Origin: Terebella lapidaria
Taxonomy: Eukaryota > Annelida > Polychaeta > Terebellida > Terebellidae
NCBI GenBank assembly: GCA_949152475.1
Contig: OX424555.1
Span: 100,473,515 to 100,537,514 of the forward strand
Reading direction: 5' to 3'
Length of the DNA stretch: 64,000 nt
The notes beneath the pieces are model-generated. The model ran no database searches. It saw only the letters and a list, made by a program, of their open reading frames with translations, and was not told the DNA's origin. A program made the translations under genes and the position numbers. This document shows positions 19,401 through 33,969 of this stretch, piece after piece. Positions within the stretch are counted from its first letter, which is position 1. Each line of letters begins with the position of its first letter.

Positions 19401-22400
19401 AGTTAGAGAGACTTACCAGGGGAGTTCACACATATATTCTGTTACTGTAGACTGACAAGACTCTCAGTTAGAGAGACTTACCAGAGGAGTTCACACATAT
19501 ATTCTGTTACTGTAGACCGACAAGACTCTCAGTTAGAGACTTACCAGGGGAGTTCACACATATATTCTGTTACTGTAGACTGACAAGACTCTCAGTTAGA
19601 GACTTACCAGAGGAGTTCACACATATATTCTGTTACTGTAGACTGACAAGACTCTCAGTTAGAGACTTACCAGGGGAGTTCACACATATATTCTGTTACT
19701 GTAGACTGACAAGACTCTCAGTTAGAGAGACTTACCAGGGGAGTTCACACATATATTCTGTTACTGTAGACTGACAAGACTCTCAGTTAGAGACTTACCA
19801 GGGGAGTTCACACATATATTCTGTTACTGTAGACTGACAAGACTCTCAGTTAGAGACTTACCAGGGGAGTTCACACATATATTCTGTTACTGTAGACTGA
19901 CAAGACTCTCAGTTAGAGAGACTTACCAGGGGAGTTCACACATATATTCTGTTACTGTAGACTGACAAGACTCTCAGTTAGAGAGACTTACCAGGGGAGT
20001 TCACACATATATTCTGTTACTGTAGACTGACAAGACTCTCAGTTAGAGACTTACCAGGGGAGTTCACACATATATTCTGTTACTGTAGACTGACAAGACT
20101 CTCAGTTAGAGAGACTTACCAGGGGAGTTCACACATATATTCTGTTACTGTAGACTGACAAGACTCTCAGTTAGAGAGACTTACCAGGGGAGTTCACACA
20201 TATATTCTGTTACTGTAGACTGACAAGACTCTCAGTTAGAGAGACTTACCAGGGGAGTTCACACATATATTCTGTTACTGTAGACTGACAAGACTCTCAG
20301 TTAGAGACTTACCAGGGGAGTTCACACATATATTTTGTTACTGTAGACTGACAAGACTCTCAGTTAGAGAGACTTACCAGGGGAGTTCACACATATATTC
20401 TGTTACTGTAGACTGACAAGACTCTCAGTTAGAGACTTACCAGGGGAGTTCACACATATATTCTGTTACTGTAGACTGACAAGACTCTCAGTTAGAGAGA
20501 CTTACCAGGGGAGTTCACAAATATATTCTGTTACTGTAGACTGACAAGACCCTCAGTTAGAGAGACTTACCAGGGAATTCACACATATATTCTGTTACTG
20601 TAGACCGACAAGACTCTCAGTTAGAGAGACTTACCAGGGGAGTTCACACATATATTCTGTTACTGTAGACTGACAAGACTCTCAGTTAGAGAGACTTACC
20701 AGGGGAGTTCACACATATATTCTGTTACTGTAGACTGACAAGACTCTCAGTTCGAGAGACTTACCAGGGGAGTTCACACATATATTCTGTTACTGTAGAC
20801 TGACAAGACTCTCAGTTAGAGAGACTTACCAGGGGAGTTCACACATATATTCTGTTACTGTAGACTGACAAGACTCTCAGTTATAGAGACTTACCAGGGG
20901 AGTTCACACATATATTCTGTTACTGTAGACTGACAAGACTCTCAGTTAGAGAGACTTACCAGGAGAGTTCGCACATATATTCTGTTACTGTAGACTGACA
21001 AGACTCTCAGTTAGAGAGACTTACCAGGAGAGTTCACACATATATTCTGTTACTGTAGACTGACAAGACTCTCAGTTAGAGAGACTTACCAGGGGAGTTC
21101 GCACATATATTCTGTTACTGTAGACCGACAAGACTCTCAGTTAGAGAGACTTACCAGGGGAGATCACACATATATTCTGTTACTGTAGACCGACAAGACT
21201 CTCAGTTAGAGAGACTTACCAGGGTAGTTCACACATATATTCAGTTACTGTAGACTGACAAGACTCTCAGTTAGAGAGACTTACCAGGGGAGTTCACACA
21301 TATATTCTGTTACTGTAGACTGACAAGACTCTCAGTTAGAGAGGCTTACCAGGGGAGTTCACACATATATTCTGTTACTGTAGACTGACAAGACTCTCAG
21401 TTAGAGAGACTTACCAGGGGAGTTCACACATATATTCTGTTACTGTAGACCGACAAGACTCTCAGTTAGAGACTTACCAGGGGAGTTCACACATATATTC
21501 TGTTACTGTAGACTGACAAGACTCTCAGTTCGAGAGACTTACCAGGGGAGTTCACACATATATTCTGTTACTGTAGACTGACAAGACTCTCAGTTAGAGA
21601 GACTTACCAGGGGAGTTCACACATATATTCTGTTACTGTAGACTGACAAGACTCTCAGTTAGAGACTCACCAGGGGAGTTCACACATATATTCTGTTACT
21701 GTAGACTGACAAGACTCTCAGTTAGAGACTTACCAGGGGAGTTCACACATATATTCTGTTACTGTAGACTGACAAGACTCCCAGTTAGAGACTTACCAGG
21801 GGAGATCACACATATATTCTGTTACTGTAGACTGACAAGACTCTCAGTTAGAGAGACTTACCAGGGGAGTTCACACATATATTCTGTTACTGTAGACTGA
21901 CAAGACTCTCAGTTAGAGAGACTTACCAGGAGAGTTCACACATATATTCTGTTACTGTAGACTGACAAGACTCTCAGTTAGAGACTTACCAGGGGAGTTC
22001 ACACATATATTCTGTTACTGTAGACTGACAAGACTCTCAGTTAGAGACTTACCAGGGGAGTTCACACATATATTCTGTTACTGTAGACTGACAAGACTCT
22101 CAGTTAGAGAGACTTACCAGGGGAGTTCACACATATATTCTGTTACTGTAAACTGACAAGACTCTCAGTTAGAGAGACTTACCAGGGGAGTTCACACATA
22201 TATTCTGTTACTGTAGACTGACAAGACTCTCAGTTAGAGAGACTTACCAGGGGAGTTCACATATATATTCTGTTACTGTAGACTGACAAGACTCTCAGTT
22301 AGAGAGACTTACCAAGGGAGTTCACACATATATTCTGTTACTGTAGACTGACAAGACTCTCAGTTAGAGAGACTTACCAGGGGAGTTCACATATATATTC

Positions 22401-25400
22401 TGTTACTGTAGACTGACAAGACTCTCAGTTAGAGAGACTTACCAAGGGAGTTCACACATATATTCTGTTACTGTAAACTGACAAGACTCTCAGTTAGAGA
22501 GACTTACCAGGGGAGTTCACACATATATTCTGTTACTGTAGACTGACAAGACTCTCAGTTAGAGAGACTTACCAGGGGAGTTCACATATATATTCTGTTA
22601 CTGTAGACCGACAAGACTCTCAGTTAGAGAGACTTACCAAGGGAGTTCACACATATATTCTGTTACTGTAAACTGACAAGACTCTCAGTTAGAGAGACTT
22701 ACCAGGGGAGTTCACACATATATTCTGTTACTGTAGACTGACAAGACTCTCAGTTAGAGAGACTTACCAGGGGAGTTCACATATATATTCTGTTACTGTA
22801 GACTGACAAGACTCTCAGTTAGAGAGACTTACCAGGGGAGTTCACACATATATATTCTGCTACTGTAGACTGACAAGATTCTCAGTTAGAGAGACTTACC
22901 AGGGGAGTTCACACATATATTCTGTTACTGTAGACTGACAAGACTCTCAGTTAGAGAGACTTACCAGGAGAGTTCACACATATATTCTGTTACTGTAGAC
23001 TGACAAGACTCTCAGTTAGAGAGACTTACCAGGGGAGTTCACACATATATTCTGTTACTGTAGACTGACAAGACTCAGTTAGAGAGACTTACCAGGAGAG
23101 TTCACACATATATTCTGTTACTGTAGACTGATAAGACTCAGAGAGACTTACCAGGGGAGTTGACACATATATTCTGTTACTGTAGACTGACAAGACTCTC
23201 AGTTAGAGAGACTTACCAGGGGAGTTCACACATATATTCTGTTACTGTAGACTGACAAGACTCAGTTAGAGAGACTTACCAGGGGAGTTCACACATATAT
23301 TCTGTTACTGTAGACTGACAAGACTCAGTTAGAGAGACTTACCAGGGGAGTTCACACATATATTCTGTTACTGTAGACTGACAAGACTCTCAGTTAGAGA
23401 GACTTACCAGGGGAGTTCACACATATATTCTGTTACTGTAGACTGACAAGACTCAGTTAGAGAGACTTACCAGGGGAGTTCACACATATATTCTGTTACT
23501 GTAGACTGACAAGACTCTCAGTTAGAGAGACTTACCAGGAGAGTTCACACATATATTCTGTTACTGTAGACTGACAAGACTCTCAGTTAGAGAGACTTAC
23601 CAGGGGAGTTCACACATATATTCTGTTACTGTAGACTGACAAGACTCTCAGTTAGAGAGACTTACCAGGGGAGTTCACACATATATTCTGTTACTGTAGA
23701 CTGACAAGACTCTCAGTTAGAGAGACTTACCAGGGGAGTTCACACATATATTCTGTTACTGTAGACTGACAAGACTCTCAGTTAGAGAGACTTACCAGGG
23801 GAGTTCACACATATATTCTGTTACTGTAGACTGACAAGACTCTCAGTTAGAGACTTTCCAGGGGAGTTCACACATATATTCTGTTACTGTAGACTGACAA
23901 GACTCTCAGTTAGAGAGACTTACCAGGGGAGTTCACACATATATTCTGTTACTGTAGACTGACAAGACTCTCAGTTAGAGAGACTTACCAGGAGAGTTCA
24001 CACATATATTCTGTTACTGTAGACCGACAAGACTCTCAGTTAGAGACTTACCAGGGGAGTTCACACATATATTCTGTTACTGTAAACTGACAAGACTCTC
24101 AGTTAGAGAGACTTACCAGGGGAGTTCACACATATATTCTGTTACTGTAGACTGACAAGACTCTCAGTTAGAGAAACTTACCAGGGGAGTTCACACATAT
24201 ATTCTGTTACTGTAGACTGACAAGACTCTCAGTTAGAGAGACTTACCAGGGGAGTTCACACATATATTCTGTTACTGTAAACTGACAAGACTCTCAGTTA
24301 GAGAGACTTACCAGGGGAGTTCACACATATATTCTGTTACTGTAGACTGACAAGACTCTCAGTTAGAGAAACTTACCAGGGGAGTTCACACATATATTCT
24401 GTTACTGTAGACTGACAAGACTCTCAGTTAGAGAGACTTACCAGGGGAGTTCACACATATATTCTGTTACTGTAGACTGACAAGACTCTCAGTTAGAGAG
24501 ACTTACCAGAGGAGTTCACACATATATTCTGTTACTGTAGACTGACAAGACTCTCAGTTAGAGAGACTTACCAGGGGAGTTCACACATATATTCTGTTAC
24601 TGTAGACTGACAAGACTCTCAGTTAGAGACTTACCAGGGGAGTTCACACATATATTCTGTTACTGTAGACTGACAAGACTCTCAGTTAGAGACTTACCAG
24701 GGGAGTTCACACATATATTCTGTTACTGTAGACTGACAAGACTCTCAGTTAGAGAGACTTACCAGGGGAGTTCACACATATATTCTGTTACTGTAGACTG
24801 ACAAGACTCTCAGTTAGAGACTTACCAGGGGAGTTCACACATATATTCTGTTACTGTAAACTGGCAAGACTCTCAGTTAGAGAGACTTACCAGGGGAGTT
24901 CACACATATATTCTGTTACTGTAGACTGACAAGACTCTCAGTTAGAGAGACTTACCAGGGGAGTTCACACATATATTCTGTTACTGTAGACTGACAAGAC
25001 TCTCAGTTAGAGACTTACCAGGGGAGTTCACACATATATTCTGTTACTGTAGACTGACAAGACTCTCAGTTAGAGACTTACCAGGGGAGTTCACACATAT
25101 ATTCTGTTACTGTAGACTGACAAGACTCTCAGTTAGAGACTTACCAGGGGAGTTCACACATATATTCTGTTACTGTAGACTGACAAGACTCTCAGTTAGA
25201 GACTTACCAGGGGAGTTCACACATATATTCTGTTACTGTAGACTGACAAGACTCTCAGTTAGAGACTTACCAGGAGAGTTCACACATATATTCTGTTACT
25301 GTAGACTGACAAGACTCTCAGTTAGAGACTTACCAGGGGAGTTCACACATATATTCTGTTACTGTAGACTGACAAGACTCTCAGTTAGAGAGACTTACCA

Positions 25401-28400
25401 GGGGAGTTCACACATATATTCTGTTACTGTAGACTGACAAGACTCTCAGTTAGAGAGACTTACCAGGGGAGTTCACACATATATTCTGTTACTGTAGACT
25501 GACAAGACTCTCAGTTAGAGACTTACCAGGGGAGTTCACACATATATTCTGTTACTGTAGACTGACAAGACTCTCAGTTAGAGAGACTTACCAGGGGAGT
25601 TCACACATATATTCTGTTACTGTAGACTGACAAGACTCTCAGTTAGATAGACTTACCAGGGGAGTTCACACATATATTCTGTTACTGTAGACTGACAAGA
25701 CTCTCAGTTAGAGAGACTTACCAGGGGAGTTCACACATATATTCTGTTACTGTAGACTGACAAGACTCTCAGTTAGAGAGACTTACCAGGGGAGTTCACA
25801 CATATATTCTGTTACTGTAGACTGACAAGACTCTCAGTTAGAGAGACTTACCAGGGGAGTTCACACATATATTCTGTTACTGTAGACCGACAAGACTCTC
25901 AGTTAGAGAGACTTACCAGGGGAGTTCACACATATATTCTGTTACTGTAGACCGACAAGACTCTCAGTTAGAGAGACTTACCAGGGGAGTTCACACATAT
26001 ATTCTGTTACTGTAGACCGACAAGACTCTCAGTTAGAGAGACTTACCAGGGGAGTTCACACATATATTCTGTTACTGTAGACCGACAAGACTCTCAGTTA
26101 GAGAGACTTACCAGGGGAGTTCACACATATATTCTGTTACTGTAAACTGACAAGACTCTCAGTTAGAGACTTACCAGGAGAGTTCACACATATATTCTGT
26201 TACTGTAGACTGACAAGACTCTCAGTTAGAGAGACTTACCAAGGGAGTTCACACATATATTCTGTTACTGTAAACTGACAAGACTCTCAGTTAGAGAGAC
26301 TTACCAGGGGAGTTCACACATATATTCTGTTACTGTAGACTGACAAGACTCTCAGTTAGAGACTTACCAGGGGAGTTCACACATATATTCTGTTACTGTA
26401 AACTGACAAGACTCTCAGTTAGAGAGACTTACCAGGGGAGTTCACACATATATTCTGTTACTGTAAACTGACAAGACTCTCAGTTAGAGACTTACCATGA
26501 GAGTTCACACATATATTCTGTTACTGTAGACTGACAAGACTCTCAGTTAGAGAGACTTACCAGGGGAGTTCACACATATATTCTGTTACTGTAAACTGAC
26601 AAGACTCTCAGTTAGAGAGACTTACCAGGGGAGTTCACACCTATATTCTGTTACTGTAAACTGACAAGACTCTCAGTTAGAGAGACTTACCAGGGGAGTT
26701 CACACATATATTCTGTTACTGTAGACTGACAAGACTCTCAGTTAGAGACTTACCAGGGGAGTTCACACATATATTCTGTTACTGTAGACTGACAAGACTC
26801 TCAGTTAGAGAGACTCACCAGGGGAGTTCACACATATATTCTGTTACTGTAGACCGACAAGACTCTCAGTTAGAGACTTACCGGGGGAGTTCACACATAT
26901 ATTCTGTTACTGTAGACTGACAAGACTCTCAGTTAGAGAGACTTACCAGGGGAGTTCACACATATATTCTGTTACTGTAAACTGACAAGACTCTCAGTTA
27001 GAGAGACTTACCAGGGGAGTTCACACATATATTCTGTTACTGTAGACTGACAAGACTCTCAGTTAGAGACTTACCAGGGGAGTTCACACATATATTCTGT
27101 TACTGTAGATTGACAAGACTCTCAGTTAGAGAGACTCACCAGGGGAGTTCACACATATATTCTGTTACTGTAGACTGACAAGACTCTCAGTTAGAGAGAC
27201 TTACCAGGGGAGTTCACACATATATTCTGTTACTGTAGACTGACAAGACTCTCAGTTAGAGAGACTCACAAGGGGAGTTCACACATATATTCTGTTACTG
27301 TAGACTGACAAGACTCTCAGTTAGAGAGACTTACCAGGGGAGATCACACATATATTCTGTTACTGTAGACTGACAAGACTCTCAGTTAGAGAGACTTACC
27401 AGGGAAGTTCACACATATATTCTGTTACTGTAGACCGACAAGACTCTCAGTTAGAGAGACTTACCAGGAGAGTTCACACATATATTCTGTTACTGTAGAC
27501 TGACAAGACTCTCAGTTCGAGAGACTTACCAGGGGAGTTCACACATATATTCTGTTACTGTAAAGTGACAAGACTCTCAGTTAGAGAGACTTACCAGGGG
27601 AGTTCACACATATATTCTGTTACTGTAGACTGACAAGACTCTCAGTTAGAGACTTACCAGGGGAGTTCACACATATATTCTGTTACTGTAGACTGACAAG
27701 ACTCTCAGTTAGAGAGACTTACCAGGGGAGTTCACACATATATTCTGTTACTGTAGACTGACAAGACTCTCAGTTAGAGAGACTTACCAGGGGAGTTCAC
27801 ACATATATTCTGTTACTGTAGACCGAAAAGACTCTCAGTTAGAGACTTACCAGGGGAGTTCACACATATATTCTGTTACTGTAGACTGACAAGACTCTCA
27901 GTTAGAGACTTACCAGGGGAGTTCACACATATATTCTGTTACTGTAGACTGACAAGACTCTCAGTTAGAGACTTACCAGGGGAGTTCACACATATATTCT
28001 GTTACTGTAGACTGACAAGACTCTCAGTTAGAGAGACTTACCAGGGGAGTTCACACATATATTCTGTTACTGTAGACTGACAAGACTCTCAGTTAGATAG
28101 ACTTACCAGGGGAGTTCACACATATATTCTGTTACTGTAGACTGACAAGACTCTCAGTTAGAGAGACTTACCAGGGGAGTTCACACATATATTCTGTTAC
28201 TGTAGACTGACAAGACTCTCAGTTAGAGAGACTTACCAGGGGAGTTCACACATATATTCTGTTACTGTAGACTGACAAGACTCTCAGTTAGAGAGACTTA
28301 CCAGGGGAGTTCACACATATATTCTGTTACTGTAGACCGACAAGACTCTCAGTTAGAGAGACTTACCAGGGGAGTTCACACATATATTCTGTTACTGTAG

Positions 28401-31400
28401 ACCGACAAGACTCTCAGTTAGAGAGACTTACCAGGGGAGTTCACACATATATTCTGTTACTGTAGACCGACAAGACTCTCAGTTAGAGAGACTTACCAGG
28501 GGAGTTCACACATATATTCTGTTACTGTAGACTGACAAGACTCTCAGTTAGAGACTTACCAGGGGAGTTCACACATATATTCTGTTACTGTAAACTGACA
28601 AGACTCTCAGTTAGAGAGACTTACCAGGGGAGTTCACACATATATTCTGTTACTGTAAACTGACAAGACTCTCAGTTAGAGACTTACCAGGAGAGTTCAC
28701 ACATATATTCTGTTACTGTAGACTGACAAGACTCTCAGTTAGAGAGACTTACCAGGGGAGTTCACACATATATTCTGTTACTGTAAACTGACAAGACTCT
28801 CAGTTAGAGAGACTTACCAGGGGAGTTCACACCTATATTCTGTTACTGTAAACTGACAAGACTCTCAGTTAGAGAGACTTACCAGGGGAGTTCACACATA
28901 TATTCTGTTACTGTAGACTGACAAGACTCTCAGTTAGAGACTTACCAGGGGAGTTCACACATATATTCTGTTACTGTAGACTGACAAGACTCTCAGTTAG
29001 AGAGACTCACCAGGGGAGTTCACACATATATTCTGTTACTGTAGACCGACAAGACTCTCAGTTAGAGACTTACCGGGGGAGTTCACACATATATTCTGTT
29101 ACTGTAGACTGACAAGACTCTCAGTTAGAGAGACTTACCAGGGGAGTTCACACATATATTCTGTTACTGTAAACTGACAAGACTCTCAGTTAGAGAGACT
29201 TACCAGGGGAGTTCACACATATATTCTGTTACTGTAGACTGACAAGACTCTCAGTTAGAGACTTACCAGGGGAGTTCACACATATATTCTGTTACTGTAG
29301 ACTGACAAGACTCTCAGTTAGAGAGACTCACCAGGGGAGTTCACACATATATTCTGTTACTGTAGACTGACAAGACTCTCAGTTAGAGAGACTTACCAGG
29401 GGAGTTCACACATATATTCTGTTACTGTAGACTGACAAGACTCTCAGTTAGAGAGACTTACCAGGGGAGTTCACACATATATTCTGTTACTGTAGACTGA
29501 CAAGACTCTCAGTTAGAGAGACTTACCAGGGGAGTTCACACATATATTCTGTTACTGTAGACCGAAAAGACTCTCAGTTAGAGACTTACCAGGGGAGTTC
29601 ACACATATATTCTGTTACTGTAGACTGACAAGACTCTCAGTTAGAGACTTACCAGGGGAGTTCACACATATATTCTGTTACTGTAGACTGACAAGACTCT
29701 CAGTTAGAGACTTACCAGGGGAGTTCACACATATATTCTGTTACTGTAGACTGACAAGACTCTCAGTTAGAGAGACTTACCAGGGGAGTTCACACATATA
29801 TTCTGTTACTGTAGACTGACAAGACTCTCAGTTAGATAGACTTACCAGGGGAGTTCACACATATATTCTGTTACTGTAGACTGACAAGACTCTCAGTTAG
29901 AGAGACTTACCAGGGGAGTTCACACATATATTCTGTTACTGTAGACTGACAAGACTCTCAGTTAGAGAGACTTACCAGGGGAGTTCACACATATATTCTG
30001 TTACTGTAGACTGACAAGACTCTCAGTTAGAGAGACTTACCAGGGGAGTTCACACATATATTCTGTTACTGTAGACCGACAAGACTCTCAGTTAGAGAGA
30101 CTTACCAGGGGAGTTCACACATATATTCTGTTACTGTAGACCGACAAGACTCTCAGTTAGAGAGACTTACCAGGGGAGTTCACACATATATTCTGTTACT
30201 GTAGACCGACAAGACTCTCAGTTAGAGAGACTTACCAGGGGAGTTCACACATATATTCTGTTACTGTAGACTGACAAGACTCTCAGTTAGAGACTTACCA
30301 GGGGAGTTCACACATATATTCTGTTACTGTAAACTGACAAGACTCTCAGTTAGAGAGACTTACCAGGGGAGTTCACACATATATTCTGTTACTGTAAACT
30401 GACAAGACTCTCAGTTAGAGACTTACCAGGAGAGTTCACACATATATTCTGTTACTGTAGACTGACAAGACTCTCAGTTAGAGAGACTTACCAGGGGAGT
30501 TCACACATATATTCTGTTACTGTAAACTGACAAGACTCTCAGTTAGAGAGACTTACCAGGGGAGTTCACACCTATATTCTGTTACTGTAAACTGACAAGA
30601 CTCTCAGTTAGAGAGACTTACCAGGGGAGTTCACACATATATTCTGTTACTGTAGACTGACAAGACTCTCAGTTAGAGACTTACCAGGGGAGTTCACACA
30701 TATATTCTGTTACTGTAGACTGACAAGACTCTCAGTTAGAGAGACTCACCAGGGGAGTTCACACATATATTCTGTTACTGTAGACCGACAAGACTCTCAG
30801 TTAGAGACTTACCGGGGGAGTTCACACATATATTCTGTTACTGTAGACTGACAAGACTCTCAGTTAGAGAGACTTACCAGGGGAGTTCACACATATATTC
30901 TGTTACTGTAAACTGACAAGACTCTCAGTTAGAGAGACTTACCAGGGGAGTTCACACATATATTCTGTTACTGTAGACTGACAAGACTCTCAGTTAGAGA
31001 CTTACCAGGGGAGTTCACACATATATTCTGTTACTGTAGACTGACAAGACTCTCAGTTAGAGAGACTCACCAGGGGAGTTCACACATATATTCTGTTACT
31101 GTAGACTGACAAGACTCTCAGTTAGAGAGACTTACCAGGGGAGTTCACACATATATTCTGTTACTGTAGACTGACAAGACTCTCAGTTAGAGAGACTCAC
31201 AAGGGGAGTTCACACATATATTCTGTTACTGTAGACTGACAAGACTCTCAGTTAGAGAGACTTACCAGGGGAGATCACACATATATTCTGTTACTGTAGA
31301 CTGACAAGACTCTCAGTTAGAGAGACTTACCAGGGGAGTTCACACATATATTCTGTTACTGTAGACCGACAAGACTCTCAGTTAGAGAGACTTACCAGGA

Positions 31401-33095
31401 GAGTTCACACATATATTCTGTTACTGTAGACTGACAAGACTCTCAGTTCGAGAGACTTACCAGGGGAGTTCACACATATATTCTGTTACTGTAAACTGAC
31501 AAGACTCTCAGTTAGAGAGACTTACCAGGGGAGTTCACACATATATTCTGTTACTGTAGACTGACAAGACTCTCAGTTAGAGACTTACCAGGGGAGTTCA
31601 CACATATATTCTGTTACTGTAGACTGACAAGACTCTCAGTTAGAGAGACTTACCAGGGGAGTTCACACATATATTCTGTTACTGTAGACTGACAAGACTC
31701 TCAGTTAGAGAGACTTACCAGGGGAGTTCACACATATATTCTGTTACTGTAGACCGACAAGACTCTCAGTTAGAGACTTACCAGGGGAGTTCACACATAT
31801 ATTCTGTTACTGTAGACTGACAAGACTCTCAGTTAGAGACTTACCAGGGGAGTTCACACATATATTCTGTTACTGTAGACCGACAAGACTCTCAGTTAGA
31901 GAGACTTACCAGGGGAGTTCACACATATATTCTGTTACTGTAGACCGACAAGACTCTCAGTTAGAGAGACTTACCAGGGGAGTTCACACATATATTCTGT
32001 TACTGTAGACCGACAAGACTCTCAGTTAGAGAGACTTACCAGGAGAGTTCACACATATATTCTGTTACTGTAGACTGACAAGACTCTCAGTTAGAGAGAC
32101 TTACCAGGAGAGTTCACACATATATTCTGTTACTGTAGACTGACAAGACTCTCAGTTGGAGAGACTTACCAGGGGAGTTCACACATATATTCTGTTACTG
32201 TAGACCGACAAGACTCTCAGTTAGAGAGACTTACCAGGGGAGTTCACACATATATTCTGTTACTGTAGACTGACAAGACTCTCAGTTAGAGAGACTTACC
32301 AGGGGAGATCACACATATATTCTGTTACTGTAGACTGACAAGACTCTCAGTTAGAGAGACTTACCAGGAGAGTTCACACATATATTCTGTTACTGTAGAC
32401 TGACAAGACTCTCAGTTAGAGAGACTTACCAGGGGAGTTCACACATATATTCTGTTACTGTAGACTGACAAGACTCTCAGTTAGAGAGACTTACCAGGGG
32501 AGTTCACACATATATTCTGTTACTGTAGACTGACAAGACTCTCAGATAGAGACTTACCAGGGGAGTTCACACATATATTCTGTTACTGTAGACTGACAAG
32601 ACTCTCAGTTAGAGAGACTTACCAGGAGAGTTCACACATATATTCTGTTACTGTAGACTGACAAGACTCTCAGTTAGAGAGACTCACCAGGGGAGTTCAC
32701 ACATATATTCTGTTACTGTAGACCGACAAGACTCTCAGTTAGAGAGACTTACCAGGGGAGTTCACACATATATTCTGTTACTGTAGACTGACAAGACTCT
32801 CAGTTAGAGAGACTTACCAGGGGAGTTCACACATATATTCTGTTACTGTAGACTGACCAGACTCTCAGTTAGAGAGACTTACGAGGGGAGTTCACACATA
32901 TATTCTGTTACTGTAGACTGACAAGACTCTCAGTTAGAGAGACTTACCAGCGGAGTTCACACATATATTCTGTTACTGTAGACTGACAAGACTCTCAGTT
33001 AGAGAGACTTACCAGGGGAGTTCACACATATATTCTGTTACTGTAGACTGACAAGACTCTCAGTTAGAGACTTACCAGGGGAGTTCACACATATA
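16464..33095. repeat. Giant 65/63-bp satellite array, left segment
   Basis: Head-to-tail units start abruptly at GAGTTCACACATATATTCTG (16464). Landmarks in each unit are CACACATATATTCTGTTACT, GTAGACTGACAAGACTCTCA and GTTAGAGAGACTTACCAGGG. Two length classes alternate irregularly: 65 bp with TTAGAGAGACTT and 63 bp with TTAGAGACTT. Most units differ from the consensus at 0-3 positions; common changes are GACCGACA for GACTGACA, GTAAACTG for GTAGACTG, and AGGAGAG for AGGGGAG. A cluster with GACTCAGTT lies at about 23070-23460. No coding sequence, and no other insertion, is seen. Confidence 0.98.
25600..31800. repeat. Higher-order repeat: ~1.74 kb block, three copies
   Basis: Rare variants recur in the same order. 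TTAGATAGACTT occurs at about 25646, 28096 and 29835; CACACCTATATT at 26640, 28832 and 30571; ACCGGGGGAG at about 26880, 29072 and 30811. Copies two and three are offset by 1739 bp throughout. Copy one is 2192-2450 bp from copy two, and a marker of its tail (GACTCACAAGGGG, 27261) reappears only after copy three (31192), at exactly 2192+1739. Confidence 0.85.
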
Positions 33096-33101
33096 CTAAA
33101 T

Positions 33102-33836
33102 ATGTTGAAGCTTAACACAAACAAGACGGAACTCATGGTGTTCTGCTCGAAGCTGAACAGTAGGTACGCAGATGGCCTCCATCTTGACGTGTGCGGGAGC
33201 ACTATCACTCCCACTCAGACAGTGAAAAATCTCGGTATTGTCTGGGATAGAAACTTCACAATGGAGGCCCAAGTAAATGCACTTACCAAATCATGCAATT
33301 ACCAACTCAGGAACATTGGCTGTATTCGAAGGTACATTACTCAGGATGCTTGCAGAACGTTAGTCAATGCCTTAGTGACTTCTAGGTTGGACTACGCCAA
33401 CGCCTTGCTACACGGAGTACCTGACAACCTACTCTGTCGGTTGCAAAGGGTCCAGAACTTAGCAGCCAGAATTATAACACAGACTTCTCGTTCAGCCCAC
33501 ATCAACCCGGTACTTCAGGCACTGCACTGGCTGCCAATTAAACAGAGGCTTGCGTACAAGTTACTGCTCTACTGTTTCAAAGCTCTGCACGACATAGCAC
33601 CATCGTACATCTGTGAACTTGTTAAGGAATATGTTCCTACTCGATCACTGCGTTCTCATGGGAGAAGAATGTTGACTGTTTCCCAATCTAAAACTGTGAC
33701 TTACGGAAGAAAGGCTTTCCAGTTCTCTGCACCGCCTCTGTGGAATATGTTACCTGACTCTGTCAAAACAGCTCCATCACTGCGTGTTTTCAGGAAACTT
33801 TTAAAGACACATTTATTCAAATCAGTTTATTCTTAA
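33102..33836 (+). CDS. C-terminal part of LINE ORF2 (reverse transcriptase thumb and tail)
   Basis: The reading frame is open for 244 codons and ends in TAA; ATG 33102 is only an internal Met. The endonuclease and the catalytic reverse-transcriptase core are absent. Visible family words are NKTELMVF (7-14), VKNLGI (41-46), SRLDYANALLHGVP (94-107), VQNLAARII (117-125), LHWLPIKQRLAYKLLLY (141-157), YVPTRSLRS (177-185), APPLWNMLP (210-218) and LKTHLF (234-239). These are typical of the region after the YADD core in CR1/L2/Jockey-group LINEs. No frameshift or stop is seen, so the copy is young or recently spread. On its own it cannot move. Confidence 0.88.
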   Translation: MLKLNTNKTELMVFCSKLNSRYADGLHLDVCGSTITPTQTVKNLGIVWDRNFTMEAQVNALTKSCNYQLRNIGCIRRYITQDACRTLVNALVTSRLDYANALLHGVPDNLLCRLQRVQNLAARIITQTSRSAHINPVLQALHWLPIKQRLAYKLLLYCFKALHDIAPSYICELVKEYVPTRSLRSHGRRMLTVSQSKTVTYGRKAFQFSAPPLWNMLPDSVKTAPSLRVFRKLLKTHLFKSVYS

Positions 33837-33969
33837 CTATTCAGTATCATTTTCTAGTCATTACCATTTATTATTGTATTTTATCATGTTTTTATATGTT
33901 TTATGTTAAGCGCTTTAGAGCAGTTAAACTGGATTTAGCGCTATACAAATGTTGTATAATAATATAATA
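33837..33969 (+). other. LINE 3' UTR and microsatellite tail
   Basis: About 130 bp follow the stop codon. The AAGCGCTTTAGAGC...TTTAGCGCTATACAAAT segment contains two AGCGCT words and is the likely recognition site for the LINE's own reverse transcriptase. The tail GTATAATAATATAATA merges with the ATATA of the satellite target. Confidence 0.75.

Larger units (their letters stand above)
33096..33969 (+). mobile_element. 5'-truncated LINE insertion, CR1/L2 group
   Basis: An 874-bp insertion interrupts a satellite unit. It holds the last 244 codons of a LINE second ORF, a short 3' UTR, the conserved-type 3' end AAGCGCTTTAGAGCAGTT...TTTAGCGCTATACAAAT (33908-33950) and an (ATAATAATA)-type tail. 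CR1/L2-group LINEs end in such GCGCTATA-AAT segments and short microsatellite tails instead of poly(A). The target duplication is probably ATATA (33091-33095 and 33970-33974). Truncation at the 5' end is the usual result of incomplete reverse transcription. The empty site is seen in the duplicate block near 37070. Confidence 0.88.
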
